Assembly (NCBI GenBank): GCA_959604655.1
Contig: CAUHCL010000005.1
Coordinates: 1 to 48,805, forward strand
DNA: 48,805 nucleotides
DNA from: an uncultured Alistipes sp.
GTDB lineage: Bacteria > Bacteroidota > Bacteroidia > Bacteroidales > Rikenellaceae
Reading direction: 5' to 3'
Shown here: positions 8,439 to 17,095 of the stretch, piece after piece
How the letters are laid out: every line of letters begins with the position of its first letter
How positions within the stretch are numbered: position 1 is the first letter of the stretch
The notes under the pieces: generated by a model
Databases searched by the model: none
The model's input: the letters and a program-made list of their open reading frames with translations, nothing else
What the model was told of the DNA's origin: nothing
Made by a program: the position numbers and the translations under genes

Positions 8439-9197
8439 ATGGCACAAAAGAAAACATCTGAAGTCGATTACTCGATGCAGGAGAAGATCATGGCTCTCTA
8501 TGAGTTGCAGAAGATTGATTCTCAGATTGATGAGATCAACAAGGTGAAGGGTGAACTGCCATTGGAGGTGCAGGACCTGGAGGATGAGATCGAAGGTCTG
8601 AAAACCCGCATCGAAAACATCAACGGCGAGATAGACGAGTTCAATTCTCTGACCAAGCAGCGCAAGCGCGAGGTCGATCAGGCCAAAATTCAGATATCGC
8701 ATTACAAGGAGCAGCAGAACAATGTGCGCAACAATCGCGAGTTCGATGCCATTTCAAAGGAGATAGAGTATCAGGAGCTCGAAATCGAGCTTGCCGAGAA
8801 GCGCCTCAAGGAGTATTCGGCGGCCGTGAAGAGCAAGAAGGCTCAGCTGGAGGATGCCGAGGGCGTGGTGGCCGAGCGCGAGAGCGATCTGGGCGCCAAG
8901 CGTGCGGAGCTGGAGAGCATCGAGGCCGAGACTGCCGATCAGGTGGCTTCGCTCACCGCCAAGGCCGAGAAGGCCAAGACCAGAATCGACGAGCGTCTGC
9001 TTACGGCCTACGACCGCATACGCCGCAGCGTGCGCAACGGCCTTGCCGTGGTGACGGTGAAGCGCGATGCGTGCGGTGGTTGCTTCAACCGCATACCGCC
9101 TCAGCGTCAGGCCGATATACGTCAGGGCAAGAAGCTCATCGTGTGCGAGTATTGCGGCCGTATCCTGGTGGACGACGGCAGCGAGAGCAACGAGTAG
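8439..9197 (+). CDS. Coiled-coil protein with C-terminal C4 zinc ribbon (COG1579 type)
   Basis: A 252-residue protein. Residues about 15-195 are Glu/Lys/Gln-rich heptads that predict a long antiparallel coiled coil. The C-terminus has a C4 zinc ribbon, CGGC (Cys212, Cys215) and CEYC (Cys236, Cys239). It matches the widespread COG1579 family (zf-RING_7/C4-type zinc ribbon), conserved in Bacteroidota next to nif3-like genes and suggested to bind nucleic acids; the molecular function is not established. Codons at the 5' end are less GC-rich than neighbours, as expected for a well-expressed gene. Confidence 0.88.
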   Translation: MAQKKTSEVDYSMQEKIMALYELQKIDSQIDEINKVKGELPLEVQDLEDEIEGLKTRIENINGEIDEFNSLTKQRKREVDQAKIQISHYKEQQNNVRNNREFDAISKEIEYQELEIELAEKRLKEYSAAVKSKKAQLEDAEGVVAERESDLGAKRAELESIEAETADQVASLTAKAEKAKTRIDERLLTAYDRIRRSVRNGLAVVTVKRDACGGCFNRIPPQRQADIRQGKKLIVCEYCGRILVDDGSESNE

Positions 9198-9227
9198 GGT
9201 CGGTTTGACCGATCGGGATGGGAATGT

Positions 9228-9249
9228 GCGGACCGCTTCGGCGGTCCGC
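9228..9249 (+). terminator. UUCG-capped hairpin after the zinc-ribbon gene
   Basis: GCGGACCGC (9228-9236), TTCG tetraloop, GCGGTCCGC (9241-9249): a very stable 9-bp stem 31 bp after the stop codon. No long T-run follows, so it could be a weak terminator or a 3'-end stabiliser. Confidence 0.6.
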
Positions 9250-9335
9250 GCGTCGTTTGTGTACGGTTTGCCTCGGGAGGCTGTCGCATTTTGCGAAAAA
9301 ACGCGTCAAGTCTGTCATTGTTGAAAAATAATGAC

Positions 9336-9343
9336 TAACTTTG
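9336..9343 (+). promoter_or_regulatory. -7 box for nadE
   Basis: TAACTTTG matches TAnnTTTG in an AT-rich stretch 35 bp before the nadE start. The -33 region (an ATTG near 9317) is poor. Confidence 0.5.
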
Positions 9344-9377
9344 TCGGCAATCTGAGGTTTCATATAATTTTCTCGTA

Positions 9378-10961
9378 ATGAAGATAGCTCTTGCCCAGTT
9401 GAACTACACGATCGGCGATATAGAGGGTAATGCGTCCCGAATCGTCGAGGCCATCCGTAAGGCCGAGGGTGAAGGTGCGGATTTGGTATTGTTCGCCGAG
9501 TATGCCGTGAGCGGCACGCCGGCCTACGATCTGTTGCGTAAAACCACGTTCCTCACCATGTGCGAGGAAGCGTTGGAGCGGATCGCCAAGTCGTGCCGCC
9601 GATGTACGGCCATCGTGGGTTCGCCCGTACTGACCGACCACGGTGCGGTGAGTGCCGCTGCGGTGCTGAGCGACGGACGCATTTGCGGGATCGTGGAGAA
9701 GCAGTACGTCACCGCGCGCCGCGAGATGGGATTCATCGTCGGGGGCGAGGGTTACAAGGTGGTCGACGTGTGCGGCCGCAAGATAGCGGTGATGGTGGGC
9801 GACGATCTGTCGCACCTGCACGAACTCGATTCGGAGGCCGATTTCGTGGTGAGCGTCAATGCGCGTCGTTACGGCAAGGGGCTGCTTTCGTACCGCTACG
9901 AGAACATGCGCCGACTCACCTATACCGAGTGCCGCAACATAATCATAATAAATCAGGTGGGCGGATCGGGCGATCTGGTCTACGACGGTACGTCGGGCAT
10001 AATGAACAAATCGGGCAAGGTGGAGTTGCTGCTGAAGAGCTTCGAGGAGGATTTCCGCGTGTTCGACACCATGGAGCCGCACGACGAGGTGGAGGTGCCG
10101 TATACCTCTTATAAAGACCGTACGCGCATGGTCTACAAGGCCGCGTGTCTGGGTCTGCGCGATTTCTTCCGCAAGAACGGTTACGAGAAGGCGGGCGTGG
10201 GCCTGTCGGGCGGTATCGACTCGTCGGTGGTGGCATGTCTGGCCGTGGGCGCGTTGGGCGCCGAGAACGTGAAGGGCCTTATGATGCCGTCGGAGTTCTC
10301 GTCGGACGAGTCGGTGGAGGATGCCAAGCGTCTGGCCGAGAATCTGGGTATAGAGTACAGCGTACTGCCCATAAACGAGGCATACACGGCCATCATGGAT
10401 ACGCTGAAGCCCATAACGGGCGGCACCGAGTTCGACGCCACGGAGGAAAACATACAGTCGCGAATACGCACCGTGCTGCTCATGGCCTTGCAGAACAAGG
10501 AGGGCTACGTGCTGCTCAACTCGTCGAACAAGAGCGAGAACGCCATAGGCTGGTGTACGCTCTACGGCGATACGGCGGGTGCGTTCAGCGTGACGGGCGA
10601 TCTCTACAAGAGCGAGATTTACGATCTGGCACGATATATCAACCGGATTTCCGGCAACGTGATTCCCGAGGAAATCCTCAAGAAGGAGCCTTCGTCGGAG
10701 TTGCGTCCCAACCAGAAGGACAGCGATTCGCTGCCTCCGTACGAGGTGGTGGATGCCATACTCTACCGCATGATCGAGGAAGGGCAGCACCGCGAGGAGA
10801 TAGTGAATGCGGGCTTCGATGCCAAGGTCGTGGAGAAGATACACACCATGGTGATGCAGAACGTGAAGAAACGCTACCAGTATCCGCCCGTGCTGCGGTT
10901 GTCGACCTGCGCGTTCCGTCACGAATGTCTGCTGCCATTGATTAACAAATACGGTTATTAG
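9378..10961 (+). CDS. nadE: NAD+ synthetase with degenerate glutaminase domain
   Basis: Final step of NAD synthesis, amidating deamido-NAD with ATP. The 527-residue protein has an N-terminal nitrilase-fold glutaminase domain (about 1-235) and a C-terminal synthetase domain with the PP-loop SGGIDSS (277-283) and conserved segments such as LLNSSNKSE and GDTAGAFS. In the glutaminase domain Glu41 and Lys108 of the Glu-Lys-Cys triad align, but the nucleophilic Cys, normally in a CEDLW-like motif, is replaced by Gly141 (AVMVGDDLSHL). It is therefore predicted to use free ammonia, or ammonia from another source, despite its two-domain length. The synthetase half looks intact. Confidence 0.9.
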   Translation: MKIALAQLNYTIGDIEGNASRIVEAIRKAEGEGADLVLFAEYAVSGTPAYDLLRKTTFLTMCEEALERIAKSCRRCTAIVGSPVLTDHGAVSAAAVLSDGRICGIVEKQYVTARREMGFIVGGEGYKVVDVCGRKIAVMVGDDLSHLHELDSEADFVVSVNARRYGKGLLSYRYENMRRLTYTECRNIIIINQVGGSGDLVYDGTSGIMNKSGKVELLLKSFEEDFRVFDTMEPHDEVEVPYTSYKDRTRMVYKAACLGLRDFFRKNGYEKAGVGLSGGIDSSVVACLAVGALGAENVKGLMMPSEFSSDESVEDAKRLAENLGIEYSVLPINEAYTAIMDTLKPITGGTEFDATEENIQSRIRTVLLMALQNKEGYVLLNSSNKSENAIGWCTLYGDTAGAFSVTGDLYKSEIYDLARYINRISGNVIPEEILKKEPSSELRPNQKDSDSLPPYEVVDAILYRMIEEGQHREEIVNAGFDAKVVEKIHTMVMQNVKKRYQYPPVLRLSTCAFRHECLLPLINKYGY

Positions 10962-10991
10962 AATATAAAGGACGCTGAGCGTAGGGCTAAA

Positions 10992-11420
10992 ATGGGCAGC
11001 GCGGAGGTAAGACATTGCGGTGAGGTGGTGCGCGTGCAGGGCAACGTGGTGGTCGTCCGTATGACGGTCAACAGCGCATGCGGTGCGTGTCGGGCACGCG
11101 GCGTGTGCGGTGTAGGCGAATCGGCCGAAAAGACGGTCGAGGTGGAGACCGACATGGCAGGCGAGTTTCACGCGGGCGACGAGGTGATGGTGGCTCTGCG
11201 CAGCAGTTCTATGGGTCCGCGATCGGTGGCTTTGGCGTATGTGGCGCCTTTTTTTGTTTTGGCGGCATCGCTCGCGGGACTCACTGCGGCGGGTGTCGGC
11301 GAAGGCGCGGCGGCCGCGGGGGCATTGGGCGGCGCGGCGGTCTATTATGCTGCGCTGTACCTGCTGCGCGATAAGATAGGTAAAAGCATAAAATTCACAA
11401 TAACAAAACAAACAAAATGA
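10992..11420 (+). CDS. rseC: RseC/SoxR-reducing-system family membrane protein
   Basis: A 142-residue RseC-family protein. A short N-terminal beta domain contains three cysteines (Cys30, Cys33, Cys39, pattern ACGACRARGVC), followed by two membrane helices at about 77-100 and 105-127. RseC homologs are encoded with rnf genes in many bacteria and are linked to reduction of SoxR or to assembly of the Rnf complex; here it overlaps rnfB by 4 bp, which supports a role with Rnf. No SoxR gene is visible. Confidence 0.82.
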   Translation: MGSAEVRHCGEVVRVQGNVVVVRMTVNSACGACRARGVCGVGESAEKTVEVETDMAGEFHAGDEVMVALRSSSMGPRSVALAYVAPFFVLAASLAGLTAAGVGEGAAAAGALGGAAVYYAALYLLRDKIGKSIKFTITKQTK

Positions 11421-12355
11421 CGGTATTATTATCTACGATTCTGACACTCAGCGTGCTGGGTATTCTGTCGGCCGTTATCCTGTACTTCGTGGCTCAGAAG
11501 TTCAAGGTCGAGGAAGATCCCCGCATCGACGAGGTGGAGAAGATGCTCCCGGGCGCCAATTGCGGCGGCTGCGGATTCGCCGGATGCCGCGCCATGGCCG
11601 AAGCGCTGGTCAAGCGCGACGACATCTCGGCGTTGTTCTGCCCTGTGGGGGGAGCCGAGACCATGAAGAAGACCGCGGACTATCTGGGCAAGACGGCTCC
11701 CGAGAAGGAGCCTACGGTGGCTACGGTACGTTGCGGCGGCACTTGCGCCAAGCGTCCGCGTACGAACGAGTTCGACGGCGCCAAGAGCTGCGCGGTGGCC
11801 TCGTCGCTCTATGTGGGCGAGACGGCGTGCGCTTTCGGTTGCCTCGGTTACGGCGATTGCGTCGAGGCATGCGCCTTCGATGCCATTCACATCAACCCCG
11901 AAACGGGGCTGGCCGAGGTCGATCCCGACAAGTGTACGGCCTGCGGCGCATGCGTGAAGGCGTGCCCCAAGCACATCATCGAGCTGCGCAAGAAGTGGCC
12001 CAAGAACCGCGCGGTGTACGTGAGCTGCGTGTCGAAGGACAAGGGCGCCGTGGTGATGAAGGCCTGCAAGGCGGGATGTATAGGCTGCGGAAAGTGCGCC
12101 AAGGTGTGTCCTTTCGGAGCCATTACCATCGAGAACAATCTGGCCTACATCGATTCGCAGAAGTGCAAGCTGTGCCGCAAGTGCGTGAACGAGTGCCCCA
12201 CGGGTGCCATCGTGCTCAAGGGCATGGAGCCCCTGCCCAAGGAGCCCAAGGCCCCTGCGGCCAAACCCGTGACTCCCGCGGCCAAACCCGAGGCGAAGCC
12301 TGCCGCCGCTCCCGCGCCGCAGGCCGATAACAAGAGTGTTAACGAGCAGAAATAA
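11417..12355 (+). CDS. rnfB: Rnf complex ferredoxin subunit RnfB
   Basis: Electron-input subunit of the Rnf complex, which couples ferredoxin oxidation and NAD+ reduction to ion export. The 312-residue protein begins with one membrane helix (about 5-25), then the four-Cys cluster motif CGGCGFAGC...C (Cys49, 52, 57, 75), then ferredoxin-type 4Fe-4S motifs including CTACGACVKACP, CIGCGKCAKVCP and CKLCRKCVNECP. The C-terminal 40 residues are a Pro/Ala/Lys-rich low-complexity tail. The order B-C-D-G-E-A downstream is the usual one in Bacteroidota. Confidence 0.95.
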   Translation: MTVLLSTILTLSVLGILSAVILYFVAQKFKVEEDPRIDEVEKMLPGANCGGCGFAGCRAMAEALVKRDDISALFCPVGGAETMKKTADYLGKTAPEKEPTVATVRCGGTCAKRPRTNEFDGAKSCAVASSLYVGETACAFGCLGYGDCVEACAFDAIHINPETGLAEVDPDKCTACGACVKACPKHIIELRKKWPKNRAVYVSCVSKDKGAVVMKACKAGCIGCGKCAKVCPFGAITIENNLAYIDSQKCKLCRKCVNECPTGAIVLKGMEPLPKEPKAPAAKPVTPAAKPEAKPAAAPAPQADNKSVNEQK

Positions 12356-12366
12356 GATAACGCGTT

Positions 12367-13722
12367 ATGAAGACATTTCCGATAGGCGGAGTACATCCGT
12401 CGGATAACAAAAAATGGAGCTGCGGCCGCGCCATAGAGGCGGCGGAACTTCCCGATGTCGTCAACATTCCGCTCGGACAACACATCGGCGCTCCCGCCGC
12501 GGCCAAGGTGGCCAAGGGCGACAAGGTGCTTACGGGCCAGCTCATAGCCGAGGCTTCGAGCTTCATGTCGGCCAATATCCACTCGCCGATTTCGGGTACT
12601 GTGACGGCTGTGGACATGGTTCCCAACGGTCAGGGCCTGCGCCAGATGATGATTACCATCAAGCGCGAGGGCGACGAATGGATGCCCGAGATCGACCGCA
12701 CGCCCGAGATAAAGCGTGAGTGCACGCTCGACGCGGCGGCCATCATAGCCAAGATCAAGGATGCAGGCATAGTGGGTATGGGCGGCGCGACGTTCCCCAC
12801 GCATGTGAAGCTGTCGGTTCCCCCGGGCTGCAAGGCCGAGTTCCTTATCATAAACGGCGTGGAGTGCGAGCCTTACCTCACCTCCGACCACCGCACCATG
12901 CTGGAGCGCGGCGAGGAACTGCTGGTGGGCGTCGAGATCCTGAAGCGCGCGCTGGGTGTCGACAAGGCTATCGTCGGCATCGAGAACAACAAGCCCGACG
13001 CGATAGCGCATCTTCGCGCGCTCATCGCCGAGAAGAATTTCGCCGTCACGGTGGAGCCTCTGAAAGTGCAGTATCCGCAGGGCGGCGAGAAGCAGCTGAT
13101 AGCGGCCGTCACGGGGCGTCAGGTGCCCCCTCCGCCGGGCCTGCCCATACACGTGGGCGCCGTGGTGTGCAACGCCTCTACCGCGGTGGCGGTGTACGAG
13201 GCTGTGCAGAAGAACAAGCCGCTCATCGAGCGCGTGGTGACCGTCACGGGCAAGAGCGTGAGCGAGCCGCGCAACCTGCTTACGCGCATGGGTACCCCCA
13301 TAGCCAAGCTCATCGAGAAGGCGGGAGGTCTGCCCGAGGGCGACGTGAAGGTGGTCAACGGCGGTCCGATGATGGGTCGCGCGATGGTGAACCTCGATTC
13401 GCCCGTCACCAAGGGCTGCTCGGGCATCACGGTGCTCAGCGGCGGCGAGGCGCGACGCATGCAGGAGTCGCCCTGCATCAAGTGCGCGAAGTGCGTGGGC
13501 GCGTGCCCCATGGGACTGGAGCCCTATCTGGTTTCGAAGCTCTCGCGCAAGAAGATGTGGGAGAGAGCCGAGGAGGAGCGCATAACCGACTGCATAGAGT
13601 GCGGCTGCTGCCAGTACTCGTGCCCCGCGGGAATACCCCTGCTGGACCACATACGTCTGGGCAAGCAGACCGTCATGGGAATAATCCGCGCACGTGCCGC
13701 GGCCAACGCCCCGAAAAAGTAG
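12367..13722 (+). CDS. rnfC: Rnf complex NADH-binding subunit RnfC
   Basis: Peripheral subunit that binds NAD(H) and FMN, passing electrons between NADH and the Fe-S centres. The 451-residue protein has the N-terminal GGVHPSDNK segment and biotin-like domain, the Gly-rich nucleotide site GIVGMGGATFPTHVK, and two 4Fe-4S motifs near the C-terminus, CIKCAKCVGACP and CIECGCCQYSCP. Shorter than gammaproteobacterial RnfC because it lacks the long Ala/Lys-rich C-terminal extension. It begins 11 bp after rnfB. Confidence 0.95.
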   Translation: MKTFPIGGVHPSDNKKWSCGRAIEAAELPDVVNIPLGQHIGAPAAAKVAKGDKVLTGQLIAEASSFMSANIHSPISGTVTAVDMVPNGQGLRQMMITIKREGDEWMPEIDRTPEIKRECTLDAAAIIAKIKDAGIVGMGGATFPTHVKLSVPPGCKAEFLIINGVECEPYLTSDHRTMLERGEELLVGVEILKRALGVDKAIVGIENNKPDAIAHLRALIAEKNFAVTVEPLKVQYPQGGEKQLIAAVTGRQVPPPPGLPIHVGAVVCNASTAVAVYEAVQKNKPLIERVVTVTGKSVSEPRNLLTRMGTPIAKLIEKAGGLPEGDVKVVNGGPMMGRAMVNLDSPVTKGCSGITVLSGGEARRMQESPCIKCAKCVGACPMGLEPYLVSKLSRKKMWERAEEERITDCIECGCCQYSCPAGIPLLDHIRLGKQTVMGIIRARAAANAPKK

Positions 13723-13751
13723 AGTATAAACAGAAGAGATTATAGATAATC

Positions 13752-14732
13752 ATGGCAAATAAATTTTTCGTTGCTCCGTCGCCCCATGTGCATGGCGCGC
13801 AGTCGACGCAGTCGCTGATGCGCGACGTGCTCATAGCGTTGCTGCCCGCGCTGGCGGTATCGACATGGGTGTACGGCGCTGACGTGCTGACGGTATCGGC
13901 CATAGCCGTCGTCAGCTGCGTGGTGACAGAGTTCCTCATACAGAAATTTCTGCTCGGCGGCGAGCCTACCGTGTCGAATCTGTCGGCTGCGGTGACGGGT
14001 CTGCTGCTGGCGTTCAACCTGCCCGCCTCGATTCCGTGGTGGATCGTGGTGATAGGCTCGGTGGTGGCCATCGGCGTGGCCAAGATGACCTTCGGAGGTC
14101 TGGGCCGCAACCCCTTCAACCCCGCGCTGGTGGGCCGCGTGTTCCTGCTCATAGCCTATCCCGTGCAGATGACCTCGTTCTCGGCTCCCGTAATTAAGGG
14201 CTATGCCGACGCGTTCTCGGGTGCGACGCCTCTGGCGGCCGTGAAGTCGGGCGCCGTGTCGGTGGAGCAGGCCGACCTGCTGAATATGTTCAGCGGCGCT
14301 GTTGCGGGTTCGCTGGGTGAGATCGCTGCCGCGGCGCTTATCGTGGGCGGCATCTATCTGCTGTGGCGCAAGGTCATAACGTGGCACATTCCCGTGGCGG
14401 TGCTCGGCTCGATGGCGGTGTTCGCCTTCGTGGTGGCGCTGCTCAACGGCGGGGGCGCCATGCTCTACGAGCTGCCCGCGTTCCATCTGCTGGCGGGCGG
14501 TGCGCTGCTGGGTGCCATCTACATGGCCACCGACTACGTGACCTCGCCCATGACGCACAAGGGTATGCTGATATACGGTGCGGGCATCGGCGTGATTACG
14601 ATGGTGATCCGTCTGTGGGGCGCCTATCCCGAGGGTATGTCGTTCGCCATACTTCTGATGAACTCGGTGGCTCCGCTCATCAACCGATATGTGAAGCCCA
14701 AGCGCTTCGGTTTGACAACTGCCAAAAAATAG
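13752..14732 (+). CDS. rnfD: Rnf complex membrane subunit RnfD
   Basis: Membrane subunit with about nine helices and a covalently bound FMN. The 326-residue sequence contains the flavinylation motif SGATP with the acceptor threonine at residue 159. NQR/Rnf-type core motifs such as GGLGRNPFNPALVGRVFL are present. Homologous to NqrB; part of the ion-translocating core with RnfE and RnfA. Confidence 0.95.
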   Translation: MANKFFVAPSPHVHGAQSTQSLMRDVLIALLPALAVSTWVYGADVLTVSAIAVVSCVVTEFLIQKFLLGGEPTVSNLSAAVTGLLLAFNLPASIPWWIVVIGSVVAIGVAKMTFGGLGRNPFNPALVGRVFLLIAYPVQMTSFSAPVIKGYADAFSGATPLAAVKSGAVSVEQADLLNMFSGAVAGSLGEIAAAALIVGGIYLLWRKVITWHIPVAVLGSMAVFAFVVALLNGGGAMLYELPAFHLLAGGALLGAIYMATDYVTSPMTHKGMLIYGAGIGVITMVIRLWGAYPEGMSFAILLMNSVAPLINRYVKPKRFGLTTAKK

Positions 14733-14744
14733 GAGGACACGAAG

Positions 14745-15368
14745 ATGAAAAGTACACTTTTTAACATGGTTGCCGTCCTGTTTACCATTACGCTGGTGGC
14801 TTCTGCCGGCGTGGGCGGCGTGAATATGATTACGGCCGAGGCCATTGCCGAGGCAAAGCAGCTGGCGGTGACGCAGGCGGTGAAGAACGTGCTGCCCGAG
14901 TTCGCCGAGAGCAGCGTGACGGAACTCGCCGTCGACGAGATCCCCGTGAAGGTCTACACGGCCACCTCGGGCGACGAGGTGAAGGGTTATGCCGTGGAGA
15001 CCATGACCAAGATGGGCTTCGGCGGCGCCATACGCATGATGGTGGGCTTCTCGCCCGCAGGCGAGGTGCTGAACGTCAACGTGCTGGAGCAGAGCGAGAC
15101 CCCGGGCCTCGGCACCAAGATGTGCGATGAGGGCAATGCGTTGATAACGAGCGTGCAGGGCAAGAATCCCGCCGACATGAAACTTCGGGTGAAGAAGGAC
15201 GGCGGCGACGTGGACGCCCTGACGGCGGCTACCATTTCGTCGCGCGCGTATGTGGATGCCGTGGCACGCGCCTATGAGGCTTTCGCCGCGGTGAGCGGAA
15301 AGAACGGCGTCGTCGACGGTGTGTCGGGCGCTACGGCCGAAAACAAGGAAGGAGGTAAAGATGAATAA
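14745..15368 (+). CDS. rnfG: Rnf complex FMN subunit RnfG
   Basis: Periplasm-facing subunit with one N-terminal membrane anchor (about 5-28) and an FMN-binding domain. The flavin-attachment motif is DALTAATISS (Thr163), a variant of the usual SGAT. 207 residues, normal length. An AGGAGG-like ribosome-binding sequence lies before the start, and the gene overlaps rnfE by 8 bp, its last codons providing the GGAGG for rnfE. Confidence 0.93.
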   Translation: MKSTLFNMVAVLFTITLVASAGVGGVNMITAEAIAEAKQLAVTQAVKNVLPEFAESSVTELAVDEIPVKVYTATSGDEVKGYAVETMTKMGFGGAIRMMVGFSPAGEVLNVNVLEQSETPGLGTKMCDEGNALITSVQGKNPADMKLRVKKDGGDVDALTAATISSRAYVDAVARAYEAFAAVSGKNGVVDGVSGATAENKEGGKDE

Positions 15369-15945
15369 GTTGCAGATTATATTGAAGGGAATCGTCCGCG
15401 AAAACCCCACGTTCGTGCTGATACTGGGCATGTGCCCCACGCTGGGTACCACCACCTCGGCCATAAACGGCTGCGGCATGGGTGTGGCGACGATGGCTGT
15501 GTTGATAATGTCGAATCTGGTGATCTCGCTTATCAAGAATTTCATCCCCGACAAGGTGCGTATACCCGCGTTCATCGTGGTCATAGCGTCGTTCGTGACC
15601 ATCATACAGATGCTCATGCAGGCGTTCGTGCCCTCGCTCTATGCCTCGCTGGGCGTGTTCATCCCCCTGATCGTGGTGAACTGCATCATTCTGGGCCGTG
15701 CCGAGGCCTTCGCCTCGAAGAACGGCGCGCTGGATTCGATTTTCGACGGTGTGGGCATCGGTCTGGGCTTCACGCTGTCGCTCACGGTCATAGGCGCCGT
15801 GCGCGAGGTGCTGGGCAGCGGCGCGATATTCAACATGCCGCTGGGCATAAGCGACTACATGCCGCTGGTGTTCGTGCTCGCCCCGGGAGGATTCTTCGTG
15901 CTCGGATATTTGATGGTATTGTTTAACAAATTTGTCAGGAAATAG
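15361..15945 (+). CDS. rnfE: Rnf complex membrane subunit RnfE
   Basis: Integral membrane subunit of the ion-translocating core, homologous to NqrD. Starting at ATG 15361 it is 194 residues with six helices; the frame is open upstream to 15319, but GGAGG at 15351-15355 and the conserved start MNKLQIILKGIVRENPTFV fix the start here. The motif LGMCPTLG near the N-terminus supplies the conserved cysteine that, with that of RnfA, is known to hold an intramembrane iron-sulfur centre. Confidence 0.94.
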   Translation: MNKLQIILKGIVRENPTFVLILGMCPTLGTTTSAINGCGMGVATMAVLIMSNLVISLIKNFIPDKVRIPAFIVVIASFVTIIQMLMQAFVPSLYASLGVFIPLIVVNCIILGRAEAFASKNGALDSIFDGVGIGLGFTLSLTVIGAVREVLGSGAIFNMPLGISDYMPLVFVLAPGGFFVLGYLMVLFNKFVRK

Positions 15946-15947
15946 TC

Positions 15948-16526
15948 ATGGAGCTTTCATATTTTGCAATCATCATAGGCGCGATCTTCGTCAACAACGT
16001 GGTTCTCGCGCAGTTCCTGGGCATATGCCCGTTCCTCGGCGTGTCGTCGAAGGTGGACACTTCGCTGGGTATGTCGGCCGCCGTGACGTTCGTTATGGCT
16101 CTGGCGTCGATCGTGGCGTGGTGCATCCAGACCTACATACTCGTGCCGCTCGAGATAGAGTACATGCAGACCATAGTGTTCATTCTGGTCATCGCCGCTC
16201 TGGTGCAGATGGTGGAGATCATCCTCAAGAAGGTGTCGCCGTCGCTCTATCAGGCGCTGGGTATATTCCTGCCGCTCATCACGACCAACTGCGCCGTGCT
16301 GGGTGTGGCGATTCTTATGATACAGAAGGAGTTCAACCTGTTGCAGAGCTTCACCTATTCGGTGTCGACCGCCATAGGCTTCGGTCTCGCGCTGGTGATA
16401 TTCGCGGGTATTCGCGAACGTCTTGAGCTGGACGGCGTGCCCGCGGCGCTGAAGGGTACGCCCGTGGCGCTCATCACGGCCGCCATACTGGCAATGGCCT
16501 TCATGGGATTCTCGGGACTGGTGTAG
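15948..16526 (+). CDS. rnfA: Rnf complex membrane subunit RnfA
   Basis: Integral membrane subunit homologous to NqrE and a pseudo-symmetric partner of RnfE. 192 residues, six helices, with the conserved NNVVLAQFLGICPFLG segment containing the Fe-S cysteine and TTNCAVLG in the second half. It starts 2 bp after rnfE ends and closes the rnf operon. Confidence 0.95.
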   Translation: MELSYFAIIIGAIFVNNVVLAQFLGICPFLGVSSKVDTSLGMSAAVTFVMALASIVAWCIQTYILVPLEIEYMQTIVFILVIAALVQMVEIILKKVSPSLYQALGIFLPLITTNCAVLGVAILMIQKEFNLLQSFTYSVSTAIGFGLALVIFAGIRERLELDGVPAALKGTPVALITAAILAMAFMGFSGLV

Positions 16527-16549
16527 TCCCTCCCGATTCCAGACGGATT

Positions 16550-16586
16550 GCGAAGGCTGCCGTTAAGGGTGGCCTTTGCGGTTTTC
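16550..16586 (+). terminator. Terminator of the rnf operon
   Basis: A 12-bp stem with three G-U pairs (16550-16561 with 16568-16579), 6-nt loop, followed by GGTTTT. It lies 24 bp after rnfA. The rest of 16527-16708 shows no gene. Confidence 0.65.
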
Positions 16587-16708
16587 GGGCGGGAATATGG
16601 CCCTTTCGTGCGCCCCGCAGCCGACGAGGGGCGAATTGTATCGATTTTGTATTGCAATCGGCTGTCGCGGAGCCTCTGCGACGGTAAAACACGCTAAAAA
16701 ACAGAATT

Positions 16709-16870
16709 ATGGAAAAGTACAGATGCACGGTTTGCGATTGGGTGTACGACCCCGCCGCGGGCGATCCCGAGAGCGGGATTGCCCCGGGTACGGCATTCGA
16801 GGACATTCCCGAGGATTGGGTATGCCCCGTTTGCGGAGTAGGCAAGGATCAGTTCGAAAAGGTGGATTGA
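16709..16870 (+). CDS. Rubredoxin
   Basis: Small cytosolic electron carrier with one iron held by four cysteines. The 53-residue protein has both knuckles, CTVCDW (Cys6, Cys9) and CPVCGVG (Cys39, Cys42), and the conserved YDP, GDP and PEDWVCP segments. Its position directly after the rnf operon suggests use in low-potential electron transfer or in detoxifying oxygen or peroxide, but it has its own upstream region and a terminator separates it from rnfA, so co-transcription is not assumed. Confidence 0.95.
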   Translation: MEKYRCTVCDWVYDPAAGDPESGIAPGTAFEDIPEDWVCPVCGVGKDQFEKVD

Positions 16871-16889
16871 CGCCGCTTTTTTAAGGTCG

Positions 16890-16924
16890 CGCCCCGTCGG
16901 AATCGGTTCCGACGGGGCGTTTTG
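16890..16924 (+). terminator. Strong intrinsic terminator after rubredoxin
   Basis: A 13-bp perfect stem CGCCCCGTCGGAA (16890-16902) / TTCCGACGGGGCG (16907-16919) with a TCGG loop and TTTT. Confidence 0.88.
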
Positions 16925-16971
16925 CGTGCTCTGTCCGAAAAAATGCCCGCCTTGTCGGCGGCGCGCTCGCT

Positions 16972-17056
16972 GTTCGCCGACGGCGGCATGGAGGCGCGAG
17001 CCTTTGCGGCGAGCAGCAGTCCGCCGCGTGGGGGCGGCGGCGAACTGCTATGTCGG
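16972..17056 (+). repeat. Family A palindromic intergenic repeat, copy 1
   Basis: Shares with the copies at 21952, 24292 and 36464 the blocks GTTCGCCGACGGCGG, AGTCCGCCGCG, GGCGGCGAACTGC and a final TGTCGG. The outer blocks GTTCGCCG and CGGCGAAC pair, as do CCGCCGC and GGCGG, giving a large imperfect cruciform. It fills the gap between the rubredoxin terminator and the minus-strand dipeptidase gene. Confidence 0.75.
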
Positions 17057-17095
17057 AATATCGCTCCCGAACCTCGGGGCGTTTTGAATTTGCGG

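Noticed and set aside
12145..13650. 501-codon minus-strand frame opposite rnfC
   Set aside because: Antisense to a gene with intact Fe-S and nucleotide motifs; composition is that of a shadow frame.
13740..15617. 625-codon minus-strand frame opposite rnfD and rnfG
   Set aside because: His/Arg-rich shadow of two well-supported genes in an operon on the other strand.
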